5,885 bases of DNA from Methylocapsa sp. (GCA_017353815.1 JAFMSB010000122.1:1-5885), one strand, 5' to 3'; counted from the first letter of the stretch, positions 1 to 5,660 are shown. Notes: generated by a model not told the origin, from the letters alone. A program made the numbers and translations.

Positions 1-57
1 CTTTTCCGGACGGATGTATGAGAACAACGCGCTCTGATCCCGAAGCCGCCCGCGCAT
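1..57 (-). CDS. Partial transposase, N-terminus only (IS5-like/DUF772-type, probable)
   Basis: Nineteen codons are visible from an ATG at 57 down to the window edge, reading MRGRLRDQSALFSYIRPEK. This resembles the N-terminus of DDE transposases of the IS5/IS1182 type with a DUF772 domain, which typically open with MRG..., then a (L/M)FSY motif and a following acidic/basic segment before a DHPLR motif; that last motif would lie outside the window. A strong ribosome binding site, GGGAGGG on the minus strand (63-69), sits 5 bases before the ATG and supports this start. The family call rests on recalled resemblance over only 19 residues, so it is tentative. If right, one end of an insertion sequence lies somewhere between 58 and about 133. 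I cannot identify the terminal inverted repeat or target duplication because the other end is not in the window. Confidence 0.55.
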   Translation of the reverse strand, partial: MRGRLRDQSALFSYIRPEK

Positions 58-133
58 CTTAACCCTCCCGCAGAATCGATCAGGAAAAGTGAATTGCTAT
101 CCTTTCCCTCCGGCGAGGCTCTTCAGAAAACTG

Positions 134-748
134 CTAGCGCGTCCCCCGGGGAGCATGAGGCAAAAGCGGTTTCCAGCGTCTCAACCGGACATAAAGCGCC
201 CCGGTGCCGCCATGCAGGCGCGCCGCTTCTTCGAACCCAGCGACGATCGCGTGATATTGCGCGCTGCGGAGCCACTCGGGCACATATTTGCGCAACACCC
301 CTGACGCTATTTCGCTTGGCCCAGGCCGGTTGCCTTTCCCTGTCACCACCAAGACGAGCCGGATCCCGTTGTCTTGTGCCCGCAAGAGAAAGGATTTTAG
401 GGCAAGGAAAGCTTCCTCCCGGCGCATCCCGTGCAAGTCGATCTCGGCCTCGGGAGCTGCCCGGCCGCGCGCAAGCTTCTGGCGAAGCCGGTGATCCATC
501 GGCGCAAGACTTTGTTTCGCCCTGGGTGTTGCCCTTGCCGGGAGGGATTTCGCTTGGAGCTTTTCGCAAGATTTTGCGGCAGCCTTCGCCGCCGGCTCTT
601 CATGCCTCCGCATTTGTGGCGCGCCGCTCCTTGCGTGGGGGGCACGCTTCCGGGCAACGGTCCTTGTGGCCTCAAGCCACAGCTCGACCTCGGCCGCGCT
701 CAGCTCACGGGTCCGCGCATGGGCGCGGGAAGGCGGATTTTCGTTCAT
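134..748 (-). CDS. Smr-domain protein (MutS2 C-terminal-type domain), 204 aa
   Basis: The C-terminal half is an Smr domain, a small fold found in MutS2 and in stand-alone proteins; family members bind or nick DNA or cleave RNA, but the substrate of stand-alone bacterial forms is often unclear. Visible marks are the LDxH-type motif IDLHGM (residues 103-108), the TGKG loop (136-139) and the closing HGGTGALYVRLRR segment (179-191). The first 95 residues are basic, rich in Ala, Arg and Lys, low in complexity and probably disordered, as usual for the alphaproteobacterial form; residues 15-35 (ELSAAEVELWLEATRTV) are a typical conserved lead-in helix. I chose the ATG at 748 rather than the ATG at 829 because GGAAGAGGGG lies upstream of it and the extra 27 residues do not look family-like. 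It overlaps the end of mltA by 44 bases, so translation may be coupled. A 13-residue tail after the domain is slightly long, close to the putative IS. Confidence 0.88.
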   Translation of the reverse strand: MNENPPSRAHARTRELSAAEVELWLEATRTVARKRAPHARSGAPQMRRHEEPAAKAAAKSCEKLQAKSLPARATPRAKQSLAPMDHRLRQKLARGRAAPEAEIDLHGMRREEAFLALKSFLLRAQDNGIRLVLVVTGKGNRPGPSEIASGVLRKYVPEWLRSAQYHAIVAGFEEAARLHGGTGALYVRLRRWKPLLPHAPRGTR

Positions 749-1802
749 CGGCCGAACCCCTCTTCCGGGGTAGAAGAACCCAAAATTCCCCTTGGTGCCG
801 AATATCGCCTGCCCGGGCGCCCGCGTCATCCCCTGAGCCGAAGAAAATATCGCAACGGGCAGATCCAGCGATCGCCGAACCCGTATCCTGCGCGATCATC
901 AGCCGCTGGAATGGCGACGCCGAGGAGCCCCGCCAGGGCAATTCCGCAGAGATCCAGAAGGGCAGGCCGTAACTCCAAATCGTCCGGTCAATGGCGATCG
1001 AGCGCAAAGCGGAAAGCCCAATGCCTTGCCCGCCCGTGGGGCCCGAGCCTTTCTGAACCTCGCGAAGCGCGAAAAAGACGAAAGATTTGTTCTGGTGCAT
1101 CAGCGCGAGGCCCGCATATCCTGGATTTTGGCCATTCGCCCTAAGCCATTGCTTTAGCGCGGCAAGCGACATGGCGCTTTCGGCGATTGCGCCGCTCTCG
1201 GTCAGAATCCGGCCGATGGACGTATAGGGCTGCCCGTTTCGTCCGGCATAGACGAGCCGCAAAAACCTGCCGCAGGGGAGGCGGACTTGGGCCGAGCCTT
1301 GGACTTGGATCATAAATACCTCGATCCGGTCGCGTAGCCAGACGAGGGGGGTGCCGAAGCTCCCGTGCGGCGCTGAGTCGATCGTCGCACGATCGTGATA
1401 AGGCCGGACCGAGTACAAATCGTCTGGCGGGCCCAGGACCGGGGCCGTGAACTCGCGGCTGCGGCAGAGTGAACCCTCCACAACAGGCTCATAGTAACCA
1501 GTCAGGAAACCGGCTCGTCCAGTGTTTTCCTGATGCCTTACGATCCGCCATGGCCGAAAATGGCTTTCGAAAAACCGCCGGGCCCCGGCATTGTCGAGAC
1601 TAACCTCAGATAACGCCTTTCGAGCAACTGCCTCGAGCGGGGCAGGGGCGGGCATGGCCTTTCGCAACGGCGGCGAGCGAGATGCGATAGCGGCGCAGGA
1701 ATGGGCAAAGACCGAAAAGGCATCCGCGTGATCGTCCTCGCTAAAACCTGCGAGATCACAGAACGATGCGGGGCTGAGCCAGATGTCCCCCCACAGCCGC
1801 AC
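705..1802 (-). CDS. mltA: Membrane-bound lytic murein transglycosylase A (MltA), 365 aa
   Basis: MltA cleaves the beta-1,4 link between N-acetylmuramic acid and N-acetylglucosamine in peptidoglycan, forming 1,6-anhydromuropeptides in the periplasm. Seen here: the MltA barrel region with LTGYYEP (residues 100-106), a VWLRDRIEVFMIQVQGS stretch (154-170), YAGRNGQPYTSIGRIL (185-200) and NKSFVFFAL (239-247). The C-terminal 3D domain follows with its three aspartates in IAIDRT (D272), AQDTG (D306) and RCDIFFG (D318); one of these corresponds to the catalytic aspartate of the family. The length is usual for the family. I chose GTG at 1802 because GGGGGGAGGG lies 6 bases upstream; a TTG at 1898 in the same frame would add 32 basic residues and overlap the Tim44 gene. 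Neither start gives an obvious signal peptide or lipobox, which is odd for a periplasmic enzyme. It sits between the Tim44 and Smr genes in the same direction. Confidence 0.93.
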   Translation of the reverse strand: MRLWGDIWLSPASFCDLAGFSEDDHADAFSVFAHSCAAIASRSPPLRKAMPAPAPLEAVARKALSEVSLDNAGARRFFESHFRPWRIVRHQENTGRAGFLTGYYEPVVEGSLCRSREFTAPVLGPPDDLYSVRPYHDRATIDSAPHGSFGTPLVWLRDRIEVFMIQVQGSAQVRLPCGRFLRLVYAGRNGQPYTSIGRILTESGAIAESAMSLAALKQWLRANGQNPGYAGLALMHQNKSFVFFALREVQKGSGPTGGQGIGLSALRSIAIDRTIWSYGLPFWISAELPWRGSSASPFQRLMIAQDTGSAIAGSARCDIFFGSGDDAGARAGDIRHQGEFWVLLPRKRGSADERKSAFPRPCADP

Positions 1803-1808
1803 AGCGAG

Positions 1809-1818
1809 CCCTCCCCCC
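1809..1818 (-). promoter_or_regulatory. Ribosome binding site deciding the mltA start
   Basis: On the minus strand this reads GGGGGGAGGG, with GGAGGG placed 6 bases before a GTG at 1802. It is the best Shine-Dalgarno match near the 5' end of mltA and is the reason for preferring the GTG start over the upstream TTG at 1898. Confidence 0.6.
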
Positions 1819-1864
1819 GCGGAGAGCGGCCCACTGCGCCTCCGGAATCGGTTTTGCTTACGGA

Positions 1865-2584
1865 TTAATGAGCGCTTTCGGTTGCGCACAGCTTCCAATT
1901 CGGATCGCGCGAGGCGGTATCTCTGGAAAACGTCCAGACATCGTCAGCCCGGACTCCCTTGTCCGGGTCGCCCTCGATTACTTTTCCGCTACTGTCGCGT
2001 GTTCCGGTTGTCATCTCGGAGGTGAAATGAAGTTTGATCTTTGCCGTGCGGCCCTCCAATCTCGCGTCTTCGAGCGCGGGATCGTCAATCGAAACGAAAG
2101 CAGTGGAAAGGGTTTCGCCGCGATGCTCACGTTTGTCGATCGCATCAACGAAGCCTTCATAGACCTCGGGCGACAGCAAAGAGCTCAAGACCTCGCGTTT
2201 TCCTTCGGCAAAGGCCATGATGATCATCTCATAAGCCGATTTGGCGCCAGAGATGAAGGGTTTCATGGCAAAAGAGGGATCGGCGGCGGCAATCGAGTCC
2301 AATCCCGCCCAAGTGCTGGATCCGGGTTCGGCGAAAGGCTTCCATCTTTCGGTCTTGTCTTGAATGGCAGGGGGGGCCGGCTCGGCTGCCCCGGGAAGCG
2401 CCACGACCTTATTTCCGGCATCGGCCGCCTGCCTCTCAAACGTCTTCGACGCTCCCCGCGCGAAGGGGTTGATCGGCGGCTTTTCGGTGCCGGTCCGGGT
2501 TCCGAGAACCGAGCGCAGCTTCCAAACGACAAAAGCCGCGAGCAAAGCGAAAACTATGGTTGTCATGTCGAAAGGCTCTTGCAT
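1865..2584 (-). CDS. Tim44-like domain protein (TimA-type inner-membrane protein), 239 aa
   Basis: This is a bacterial relative of mitochondrial Tim44. In alphaproteobacteria such proteins (for example Caulobacter TimA) are inner-membrane anchored and their role is not settled; assembly or trafficking of envelope proteins has been suggested. The sequence shows one N-terminal membrane segment (about residues 8-24, TTIVFALLAAFVVWKLR) followed by RSVLGTRTG and KPP, a very characteristic opening of the family. A Pro/Ala-rich linker (about 60-95) leads to the Tim44 domain (about 103-236), starting DPSFAMKPFISGAKSAYEMI and ending DPNWKLCATE. I kept the ATG at 2584, giving MQEPFDMTTIVF, because relatives also carry a few residues before the (D/E)xTT segment; an ATG at 2566 is the alternative. 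The upstream ribosome binding site is weak for both. It is the first gene of the probable Tim44-mltA-smr operon and is divergent from fxsA. Confidence 0.9.
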   Translation of the reverse strand: MQEPFDMTTIVFALLAAFVVWKLRSVLGTRTGTEKPPINPFARGASKTFERQAADAGNKVVALPGAAEPAPPAIQDKTERWKPFAEPGSSTWAGLDSIAAADPSFAMKPFISGAKSAYEMIIMAFAEGKREVLSSLLSPEVYEGFVDAIDKREHRGETLSTAFVSIDDPALEDARLEGRTAKIKLHFTSEMTTGTRDSSGKVIEGDPDKGVRADDVWTFSRDTASRDPNWKLCATESAH

Positions 2585-2615
2585 CGTGATATTTGCTGCC
2601 AGGAATTTGGGGGAC

Positions 2616-2644
2616 TTGATTAAGCTTTTACCATGTTATGTTAT
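2616..2644 (+). promoter_or_regulatory. Possible sigma70-type promoter for fxsA
   Basis: TTGATT (2616-2621) and TGTTAT (2639-2644) are spaced by exactly 17 bases, each matching 4 of 6 consensus positions. They lie in the only AT-rich stretch of the gap between the divergent Tim44 and fxsA genes and are correctly placed upstream of fxsA. The match is modest, so this is a suggestion from position and composition. Confidence 0.35.
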
Positions 2645-2687
2645 GTGGGAACAAATAAGCTGAAATCCAGCCGCAAAGGTGGCGTAT

Positions 2688-3188
2688 ATGCTCCGCCTTC
2701 GATCTCCGGACAGAATTGGGCACCGGCCATTCGCCCGCCTCCCATTTCTTGTCATCACCTATTTTGCGTTATGGCTCGGTGCCGAGCTTCTGGCCTTCGG
2801 AGCCGTTGTCCATGCGATCGGCTTTACCGGCGCAGTCGCCCTTTGCATCCTCACGAGCATGGCCGGCGTGGCAATAATGCGGCGTGTGGGCACATCGGCC
2901 ATCGTCCGGCTGCGGCAGGCAGCCTCCCGGAGTGCCGAGCGCAATAGCCTATCAAAAGATAGGCTGGTCGACGGAACTTTGGAGGGATTGGGAGCCGTGT
3001 TGCTGATCCTGCCCGGCTTTGTCTCGGACTTCCTTGGATTCGCCCTGGCTGCGCCTTCGTTCCGGCTTTGGATCATCGAGAGACTCAATCTTGGCCGCAT
3101 AGGGCCTCGCCGGGGGCCTGCCCTCATCGACCTGACACCGAAAGAATGGTCCAGAAGCGGCGGCGATCAGCCGGACCGGGCGCATTAA
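2688..3188 (+). CDS. fxsA: FxsA family cytoplasmic-membrane protein, 166 aa
   Basis: FxsA is a small polytopic inner-membrane protein; in E. coli its overproduction relieves F-plasmid exclusion of phage T7 through the PifA protein, but its normal role is unknown. The family signature is plain: a membrane segment after a short basic N-terminus (PFLVITYFALWLGAELLAFG, about residues 19-38), a second one ending before MRRVG (about 46-63), and the conserved core VDGTLEGLGAVLLILPGFVSD (about 94-114) followed by a further hydrophobic stretch and AAPSFR. A hydrophilic, Arg-rich C-terminal tail follows. The ATG at 2688 is preferred over the GTG at 2679 because AGGTGG (2677-2682) sits 5 bases before it; the difference is only three residues. 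The gene is divergent from the Tim44 gene and convergent with the TetR-type regulator. Confidence 0.9.
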   Translation: MLRLRSPDRIGHRPFARLPFLVITYFALWLGAELLAFGAVVHAIGFTGAVALCILTSMAGVAIMRRVGTSAIVRLRQAASRSAERNSLSKDRLVDGTLEGLGAVLLILPGFVSDFLGFALAAPSFRLWIIERLNLGRIGPRRGPALIDLTPKEWSRSGGDQPDRAH

Positions 3189-3189
3189 T

Positions 3190-3242
3190 CCTAACGCAAG
3201 CAGGCGCAACGCCTTAGATGACTCGAGGCTGCCTGCATTAGG
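3190..3242. terminator. Hairpin-rich gap between convergent genes, possible bidirectional terminator
   Basis: Between the fxsA stop and the regulator stop lie nested inverted repeats. Outer arms are CCTAA (3190-3194) with TTAGG (3238-3242), and GCAGGC (3200-3205) with GCCTGC (3231-3236). A tight alternative hairpin is AGGCG-CAA-CGCCT (3202-3214). There is no clear T run on either strand, so intrinsic termination is uncertain; the convergent placement is the main argument. Confidence 0.35.
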
Positions 3243-3981
3243 CGGCCGGCTCATCGCGGCCCTCTTCTGAGCGCGCGACATGCGGTTGCTTCCGCTCCGG
3301 GCTGCGCTCAAGCAAGGATCGCGCTAGCGAAAACAAAGGTGACACCAGCCGGCTCACGTCCTCCGCTCTGGCGACCCACGCGCTCCCTCGCGTCAATTCG
3401 CGATCAAGCGCCGCCATCGTGGAGGCAAGGCCCGGGTCGTCATCCTGGAACCAGACGCGAAGCACCCGCCGCCATGCGAGAGCAAGCCCCTGGAGTTTCA
3501 ACGCGCCCACGGGGCCCTCGGAATCGACGCCCGCTGCCTCGAGCATGAATCTCATCGAGTTGATGAGGACTCCGTTCAAGGCAGAGGCCGCCAAAGGGTC
3601 CCGCCGCGCCCAGTCGTAAACCGCCTCAAGTCCGAGCTTGTAAGGCGCAAGCGCATCGAGGCGGCGCATAAGAATATCGAATAGCCGGTCCTTTGCGGGT
3701 TCGCCCGCCATATGCTCGCCCGCCGCCTCCAATACGAGGTGGTCGATACAGCGCGAAAAGGCGGCAAGTACCGCGCCCTTCGACGGGAAACAATCGCGGA
3801 ATGCGGCCAGGGAAATATTCGCGCGGGCGGCCACATCCGAGATGGTGATGTCTTCCCAGCTGCGCTCACTGGCAAGCTCCATGAGCGCGTCGATGATGGC
3901 GTTTCTTGGCTCCTTAGGAGCCGCAGTCAGTTTGCCGGCTTCCGCCCGGACCTCCTCGCCGCTGCTTGTTTGATCAGCCAT
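3238..3981 (-). CDS. TetR-type transcriptional regulator with COQ9-like C-terminal half, 247 aa
   Basis: The N-terminal part is a TetR DNA-binding domain: residues about 25-75 hold a helix-turn-helix with ITISDVAARANIS (45-57) and the closing CFPSKGAVLAAF (64-75). The C-terminal half does not look like a common drug-binding TetR domain; it carries RLFDILMRRLDALAPYK (99-115), WARRDPLAASALN (124-136) and VWFQDDDPGLASTMAALDRE (176-195), which recall COQ9, a lipid-binding TetR-fold protein of ubiquinone biosynthesis. Alphaproteobacterial regulators with this layout are familiar, but I know of no firm target. The ATG at 3981 has GGGAGG (3988-3993) 6 bases upstream. The last 25 residues are charged and probably disordered. 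It is divergent from the cold-shock gene, so the shared 326-base region may hold its operator. Confidence 0.82.
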   Translation of the reverse strand: MADQTSSGEEVRAEAGKLTAAPKEPRNAIIDALMELASERSWEDITISDVAARANISLAAFRDCFPSKGAVLAAFSRCIDHLVLEAAGEHMAGEPAKDRLFDILMRRLDALAPYKLGLEAVYDWARRDPLAASALNGVLINSMRFMLEAAGVDSEGPVGALKLQGLALAWRRVLRVWFQDDDPGLASTMAALDRELTRGSAWVARAEDVSRLVSPLFSLARSLLERSPERKQPHVARSEEGRDEPAA

Positions 3982-3987
3982 AATGGA

Positions 3988-3993
3988 CCTCCC
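3988..3993 (-). promoter_or_regulatory. Ribosome binding site of the TetR-type regulator
   Basis: The minus strand reads GGGAGG here, 6 bases before the ATG at 3981. This fixes the start of the regulator with good support. Confidence 0.6.
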
Positions 3994-4293
3994 GGAACCT
4001 TCCAGCGAAAAAAGTTAGTTAGTCCCCTCATTGGGCATTTCCAAGAGATAACCATCCCCGCTCCAACCAGTGTTACTCATTTTGGCAGGAGGTGGAAATT
4101 TCTTCTTACGCTCCGGCGCTTGTGTTTCCGCAGCAACACCGCGGGGTTTTCCGTTGCTCATCCACAATTTCTTGGCGGCGGCGGCTTTTGTCTCGGCCGC
4201 GGAATGTTATTCTGGCCAAGTTCTGGATCGGGGCGCCGCTTTTAGCGCGCTTAGCGTTCACGGCGATGGTTTTTGCCGTGCAAGGTTAGAATT

Positions 4294-4300
4294 GGGGAGG
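4294..4300 (+). promoter_or_regulatory. Ribosome binding site deciding a TTG start
   Basis: GGGGAGG lies 7 bases before the TTG at 4308 but 16 bases before the next in-frame ATG (4317). The spacing therefore favours the TTG as the start of the cold-shock protein. Confidence 0.6.
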
Positions 4301-4307
4301 CCGGCAG

Positions 4308-4895
4308 TTGAGCGACATGAATTCCGCTTCGCCTCGCTCCGGCCTGTGCCCTCTCTCCCCGCTATCTTCTGCCGGAGAAGCCGAGCTTGTGGAAATTTCG
4401 GGCCGGGTCAAATGGTTTGACGCGGCGAAGGGATATGGCTTCATAGTCCCAGACAGCGGCGAGGCCGATGTGCTTCTTCACGTTACCGTTTTGCGTAAGG
4501 ATGGTTTCGGCGCTGTCTATGAGGGGACGCGTGTCGTAGGCGAGGCCGTGCGGCGCGCGAAGGGCCTGCAAGTCCTCAAGATTTTGGCCTTGGAAGATTC
4601 GGGCGCCGCGCATCCCTCGGAGGGAAGGCCGACCCGGGCCAGCGTCGGCGTCACCAATGTCGGCACTTTCCAGATCGCAGTTGTCAAATGGTTTAACCGG
4701 ACGCGCGGCTTTGGTTTTCTAAGCCAGGGCGAAGGCACGCCCGATATCTTCGTGCATATGGAAACTTTGCGCCGCTTTGGGCTGCCCGAATTGCGGCCGG
4801 GAGAGAGCGTTCTTGCACGTTTCGGCAGCGGCCCGAAGGGCTTGACCGCGGTCGAAGTGAGACCGCTTGATGTTGCTTTGCCCGTGGCGCATTAG
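4308..4895 (+). CDS. Double cold-shock-domain protein, 195 aa
   Basis: The protein carries two CspA-type cold-shock domains, which bind single-stranded RNA or DNA and act as RNA chaperones or antiterminators in the cytoplasm. Domain 1 spans about residues 29-97 with [14 protein letters not shown] (RNP1) and DVLLHV (RNP2). Domain 2 spans about 121-188 with [13 protein letters not shown] (RNP1) and DIFVHM (RNP2). A Pro/Gly/Ala-rich linker of about 25 residues joins them. Domain 1 has lost the aromatic residue of the RNP2 FVH motif (LLH), while domain 2 keeps it; the same asymmetry is common in alphaproteobacterial two-domain forms. The TTG at 4308 is chosen from its ribosome binding site; the ATG at 4317 would shorten the protein by three residues. 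The DUF192 gene follows 37 bases downstream in the same direction, so they are probably co-transcribed. Which growth condition induces it cannot be told from sequence. Confidence 0.92.
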   Translation: MSDMNSASPRSGLCPLSPLSSAGEAELVEISGRVKWFDAAKGYGFIVPDSGEADVLLHVTVLRKDGFGAVYEGTRVVGEAVRRAKGLQVLKILALEDSGAAHPSEGRPTRASVGVTNVGTFQIAVVKWFNRTRGFGFLSQGEGTPDIFVHMETLRRFGLPELRPGESVLARFGSGPKGLTAVEVRPLDVALPVAH

Positions 4896-4932
4896 TCATT
4901 GCGCTTCTGGCGAGCAAGAGCGATCTCGAGCC

Positions 4933-5463
4933 ATGATTCCTTCAGTTGCGTTTGGCAATCCAAGCCGCGGGCTTGCCGCAGGCCCGAGCGCGCTCAGAAT
5001 CCTTGCGCTTGCGCTCTGCGCGATCTGGTTTGTTTCGGGCGAAGGCCGGGCCGTTTCTGCGCGCGAAAATTCACAGCCGCGAGCAAGCCTCGAAAAGCTC
5101 GAGATAGTGACGGCAAGCGGAACACATGCCTTTTCGGTGGAGGTCATGCGGACCGGGCCCGCGCGCGAGCGGGGCCTTATGTTTCGCCGGTTTCTGGCGC
5201 CGGACCGCGGCATGTTGTTTGATTTCGAGGTTGAGCGCCCGGTGATGATGTGGATGAAAAATACCTATTTGCCGCTCGATATGATTTTCCTCGATCATTC
5301 CGGCAGGGTCGTTGCCCTTGCCGAAAACACGGTGCCTCAGTCGGAAAAAATCATCCCATCGGGAGCCCCAGCCTATGGGGTGCTCGAAGTAAATGCCGGA
5401 ACAGCTGCACGCATCGGGCTTAAGATCGGCGATTTCGCACGCCATCCGATGTTTGCCAAATGA
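4933..5463 (+). CDS. DUF192 family exported protein, 176 aa
   Basis: The mature part is a complete DUF192 domain, a small beta-barrel family of unknown function found in bacteria and archaea, often with a signal peptide. Family marks are ERGLMFRR (residues 79-86), RGMLFDF (92-98), MWMKNTYLPLDMIFLD (106-121) with its conserved Trp-Met-Lys-Asn, and NTVPQSE (132-138). The N-terminus has a basic region and a hydrophobic core (LRILALALCAIWFVSG, 21-36), with a likely cleavage after VSA (residue 43), so export to the periplasm is expected. An open frame reaches back to 4867, overlapping the cold-shock gene, but those residues are not signal-like and the ATG at 4933 gives a sensible signal peptide; its ribosome binding site is weak, which would fit coupling to the gene 37 bases upstream. 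The tRNA-Pro follows 69 bases after the stop. Confidence 0.9.
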   Translation: MIPSVAFGNPSRGLAAGPSALRILALALCAIWFVSGEGRAVSARENSQPRASLEKLEIVTASGTHAFSVEVMRTGPARERGLMFRRFLAPDRGMLFDFEVERPVMMWMKNTYLPLDMIFLDHSGRVVALAENTVPQSEKIIPSGAPAYGVLEVNAGTAARIGLKIGDFARHPMFAK

Positions 5464-5532
5464 GCGCGCTTGCCGGTGCGTGGCCCCCATGATACGCGAT
5501 AGGGGAAAGGATGCCGCGAGGACGAGTGCGCC

Positions 5533-5609
5533 CGGGGTATAGCGCAGTCTGGTAGCGCGGAAGTTTTGGGAACTTCAGGTCGCAGGTTCGAATCCTGCTG
5601 CCCCGACCA
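5533..5609 (+). tRNA. tRNA-Pro (anticodon TGG)
   Basis: A full cloverleaf of 77 bases including the encoded CCA. The acceptor stem is CGGGGTA (5533-5539) with TGCCCCG (5599-5605), including one T-G pair. The D stem is GCGC (5542-5545) with GCGC (5555-5558). The anticodon stem is GAAGT (5560-5564) with ACTTC (5572-5576) and loop TTTGGGA, giving anticodon TGG at 5567-5569. The T arm is GCAGG-TTCGAAT-CCTGC (5582-5598). The discriminator base is A (5606), followed by CCA. It reads proline codons CCN, mainly CCA and CCG. No integrase or attachment-site repeat is visible beside it. Confidence 0.97.
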
Positions 5610-5611
5610 TC

Positions 5612-5629
5612 TCACACTTTCGCATGTGA
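5612..5629 (+). terminator. Small stem-loop after tRNA-Pro
   Basis: TCACA (5612-5616) and TGTGA (5625-5629) form a perfect 5-base stem with an 8-base loop, three bases past the tRNA CCA end, followed by an AT-rich stretch but no pure T run. It may help 3' processing or termination of the tRNA transcript. The stem is short and could be chance. Confidence 0.3.
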
Positions 5630-5660
5630 TTGATCATAATTGCGTTTCTCGCTTTAGAAC

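Larger units (their letters stand above)
3982..4307. other. Long intergenic region between divergent regulator and cold-shock genes
   Basis: I see no convincing gene in these 326 bases. Noted structures are a short direct repeat TTAGTTAG (about 4014-4021) close to the regulator start, an inverted repeat AGCAAC (4132-4137) with GTTGCT (4153-4158), four tandem GGC units (about 4174-4185), and an 8-base palindrome AGCGCGCT (4244-4251) inside a TTAGCG repeat of 9-base period (4242-4256). No strong sigma70 promoter pair stands out on either strand. A likely content is both divergent promoters plus a long untranslated leader for the cold-shock gene, as is usual for csp genes; that part is inference. 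Confidence 0.5.

Noticed and set aside
94..972. Long plus-strand open frame of 292 codons opposite the Smr and mltA genes
   Set aside because: It is rich in Arg, Pro and Ser with no recognisable domain, and both genes on the other strand have clear family motifs. Long antisense frames are common in GC-rich DNA.
1868..2623. Plus-strand open frame of 251 codons opposite the Tim44-like gene
   Set aside because: The minus strand encodes a full Tim44-like protein with membrane anchor and conserved ends; the plus-strand translation is domain-less.
4092..4289. Small open frame (65 codons) with a hydrophobic end in the gap before the cold-shock gene
   Set aside because: Its GTG start has the GGAGG motif directly abutting it rather than properly spaced, and the translation resembles no family I know. 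A real small membrane peptide cannot be fully excluded.
5071..5490. Minus-strand open frame of 139 codons opposite the DUF192 gene
   Set aside because: The plus strand has all DUF192 motifs and a signal peptide; the antisense frame has no family marks.
5481..5505. CCCC/GGGG inverted repeat between the DUF192 gene and tRNA-Pro as a terminator
   Set aside because: The stem is only four G-C pairs with a long loop and no T run, so it is not distinguishable from chance.
5373..5615. Minus-strand open frame containing QQDSNLRPEVPKTSALPD
   Set aside because: This is the well-known spurious translation of the strand opposite a tRNA-Pro gene; the tRNA cloverleaf explains it.
5533..5640. tRNA-Pro as a possible integration site of a mobile element
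   Set aside because: No repeat of the tRNA 3' end and no integrase gene is seen; the downstream gene is a conserved complex I subunit.
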